DNA of 39,050 bases from contig JAPLVZ010000013.1 of assembly GCA_026396805.1 (NCBI GenBank), positions 1 to 39,050 of the forward strand, in the 5' to 3' direction. The notes under the pieces are model-generated. The model was not told where the DNA came from, made no database searches, and saw nothing but the letters and a program-made list of their open reading frames with translations. The stretch's first letter is position 1, and every line of letters begins with the position of its first letter. The translations under genes and the position numbers were made by a program. This document shows, in pieces, positions 37,929-39,050 of the stretch. Origin of the DNA: Candidatus Falkowiibacteriota bacterium. Lineage in GTDB: Bacteria > Patescibacteriota > Patescibacteriia > Patescibacteriales > UBA12465.

Positions 37929-38423
37929 TTATTTTTTTGTCTTTAATGTTTTTATTATCAAGATTATCGTTCCCCCGCTAATCATTATATCGGCTAAGTT
38001 AAAAACCGTAAAATATTTAAGTTCTAGGTAATCGATAACATAGCCATAAATCAGGCGATCTTGTATATTACTTATAGCACCAAATAAAATAATTGTCAAC
38101 AGTATTAGGGTGATTTTACGGTCAGAATGGTTTAAGGATAGATTTTTTTTGTTTAATATTAAGTAAAAAATATAATAAATTAAGCCGATTATTATTAAAA
38201 TTATTGTAATATTTAACAAAATTCCGCTAACAGGGAGGGAAAATGAAATATAGGGGTTGGGAGTAAAGCGGAAAAGAAACCAGTCGCCCAGAAGCCTAAA
38301 ATAGGTTTCAGAACCATTGTTTTGGGCGAAGATCTTTAGTCCGCGGTCGGCTATAAAAAATATAGCTATCCCAAAGGCAATAGCTATATTTTGAAATTTT
38401 ATTTTTGAAAACAGTTTATTCAT
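37929..38423 (-). CDS. lspA: Lipoprotein signal peptidase (signal peptidase II)
   Basis: LspA removes signal peptides from diacylglyceryl-modified prolipoproteins. Counting from the ATG at 38423 the 164-residue protein has four helices, FIADRGLK (23-30), FTPNPYISFSL (53-63), SNIQDRL with catalytic D122 and VFNLADIMISG with catalytic D145. A much longer frame back to 38570 exists but would overlap the DksA gene, is Arg/Pro-rich and does not belong to the family. The ATG overlaps the DksA stop by 8 bp, implying coupling. It complements lgt in this window. Confidence 0.93.
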   Translation of the reverse strand: MNKLFSKIKFQNIAIAFGIAIFFIADRGLKIFAQNNGSETYFRLLGDWFLFRFTPNPYISFSLPVSGILLNITIILIIIGLIYYIFYLILNKKNLSLNHSDRKITLILLTIILFGAISNIQDRLIYGYVIDYLELKYFTVFNLADIMISGGTIILIIKTLKTKK

Positions 38424-38799
38424 TTTCTTGGAGTTCAGTCTTACAGCTAACGCAAGAATTCGCCGTCGGACGGGCCAATAAGCGTTTGGGCGCAATCGGG
38501 TTGCCGCAGTATTTACAGGTTCCATAGGTGCCGTCCTTGATGCGTTCCAAGGTTTTTTCAATATCCTCAAGGCTTTTTTCCAAAACCTTTTCAGTCATGA
38601 TTTCCGTAGAATAATCAGTTATTTCTTGGGCATTCTCATCCGGTTTATCTCCGTATTCCGGGAATTTAGCGGTCCTATCATCAGCTTCATGAGAGTCTTG
38701 GCGCGATAACTCCTTCAGATCATTCATGATTTGTTTTTTTTGGATCAAAAGCTGTCGCTCTATCTCCTTGATTGTTTTAACATCTAATCCTTTATCCAT
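38416..38799 (-). CDS. DksA/TraR C4 zinc-finger family protein
   Basis: The 127-residue protein has an N-terminal coiled-coil pair (IKEIERQLLIQKKQIMNDLKEL and the region 70-90) and a C-terminal zinc finger C95-C98 (CKYC), C116-C119 (CVSC) with the RLLARPTANSC pattern of DksA-like regulators. Such proteins act in the RNA polymerase secondary channel or have related roles. It is first in a unit with lspA and the LDxxHGVDxFF gene. Promoter and operator-like palindrome lie just upstream. Confidence 0.9.
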   Translation of the reverse strand: MDKGLDVKTIKEIERQLLIQKKQIMNDLKELSRQDSHEADDRTAKFPEYGDKPDENAQEITDYSTEIMTEKVLEKSLEDIEKTLERIKDGTYGTCKYCGNPIAPKRLLARPTANSCVSCKTELQENE

Positions 38800-38812
38800 A
38801 TAAGTATATATT

Positions 38813-38837
38813 AAAAAAGCTATCTAGTAGCTATTTT
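38813..38837 (-). promoter_or_regulatory. Attenuator-like hairpin in the dksA-lspA leader
   Basis: Minus strand TAGCTA-type arms (AGCTA/TAGCT plus outer AAAA/TTTT) around CTAGA are followed by a T run, 13 bp before the ATG. It begins at the predicted transcript 5' end, as does the hairpin of the 3D-domain gene. Confidence 0.6.
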
Positions 38838-38847
38838 GACTGATTTA

Positions 38848-38876
38848 ATTATAGCGAATATCGCTATTTATGGCAA
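38848..38876 (-). promoter_or_regulatory. Promoter of the dksA-lspA unit with palindromic operator candidate
   Basis: Minus strand TTGCCA (38876-38871), 17 nt, perfect TATAAT (38853-38848). A palindrome ATAGCGA-ATA-TCGCTAT (38851-38867) fills the spacer and half of the -10 box, the usual place for a repressor site. Confidence 0.7.
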
Positions 38877-38931
38877 GGTTTTTAGATGTTTTTGAAGAGC
38901 GGCGGGAGTTTGCGCAAGTCCATGAACATAC

Positions 38932-39048
38932 TTAACACCCCGATAAATAATTATTAGCCAATCTAAGGTCTATCTGCTCCATCATTTTGGCGATTTTTTC
39001 CCGCCCCCTTATCTTCCTGGAATTAGCCAGCCGCCGACTCTGTTTAAG
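38932..39048 (-). CDS. C-terminal end of an unidentified gene, cut by the window edge
   Basis: A minus-strand frame open from the right edge ends at TAA (38934-38932) after about 38 residues. It is basic and helical (LKQSRRLANSRKIRGREK, then AKMMEQIDLRLANNYLSGC). No family is recognisable from this fragment. The remaining 55 bp to the dksA promoter hold no clear feature. Confidence 0.45.
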   Translation of the reverse strand, partial: LKQSRRLANSRKIRGREKIAKMMEQIDLRLANNYLSGC

Positions 39049-39050
39049 CA

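Noticed and set aside
38424-38570. 49-residue N-terminal extension of LspA
   Set aside because: It lies entirely in the DksA coding region and is Arg/Pro-rich. The LspA family begins at the ATG at 38423.

Overview
The window looks like an assembly piece from a Candidate Phyla Radiation bacterium (Patescibacteria, Parcubacteria/ABY1-like). Support comes from the partial 16S gene, whose 338-region reads GGCTGCAGTC instead of GGCAGCAGTG, an array of VirB2/TrbC-like 'T4SS pilins' of the kind seen in these genomes, an AT-rich sequence with short gene spacing, and many starts without a clear Shine-Dalgarno. TGA is used as a stop (for example at 5771-5773 and 25284-25286), so the code is the standard bacterial one and not the TGA=Gly code of Gracilibacteria/Absconditabacteria. 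The lineage assignment below phylum level is inference.

Layout. 1-344 is the 5' part of 16S rRNA on the minus strand with its promoter at 564-592, divergent from infC-rpmI-rplT-secG, a membrane-anchored oligopeptide-binding protein and RNase J (676-5958). RNase J carries a repeat-rich N-terminal extension, and its C-terminal domain is a separate 62-codon frame. 6050-6234 is a probable free-standing structured small RNA with its own promoter and terminator. Next are a degenerate diacylglycerol-kinase-like protein and a bactofilin (minus), tRNA-Arg(CCT), tRNA-Ala(GGC), an orphan nucleotidyltransferase-like gene and trxB. 9973-13302 is a plus-strand cluster (MGDG-synthase-like glycosyltransferase, EamA transporter, anchored glycoside hydrolase) facing a MurG-like glycosyltransferase. 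tRNA-Gly, an MFS transporter, lgt and tRNA-Leu(TAG) follow on minus, then PEP synthase on plus.

19319-23541 holds a 3D-domain exported protein, a secreted coiled-coil protein and six tandem T4SS-pilin paralogues read as one minus-strand operon. Divergent from these are a GT-C and a GT2 glycosyltransferase. A second minus-strand operon (30051-26487) encodes a sugar-type binding lipoprotein, a seventh pilin paralogue, a RodZ-like HTH membrane protein, a methyltransferase and a small membrane protein. ComM/YifB and an SMC-like ATPase follow. The right end has a CMP-kinase-like P-loop kinase, rplS, tRNA-Leu(GAG), tRNA-Val(TAC), tsaE, two hypothetical genes, lspA, a DksA/TraR protein and a truncated gene at the edge.

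How they fit together. Translation genes (infC, rpmI, rplT, rplS, six tRNAs, tsaE), cell-envelope genes (secG, lgt, lspA, glycosyltransferases, bactofilin, RodZ-like) and surface/DNA-uptake genes (pilins, comM) dominate. Lgt and LspA together with a lipobox-bearing binding protein show a working lipoprotein route. The observations most worth following are the apparently hinge-less SMC with four symmetrically placed copies of one coil motif, the small structured RNA at 6084-6234, the split RNase J, and the pilin array with a long hairpin after its first gene.
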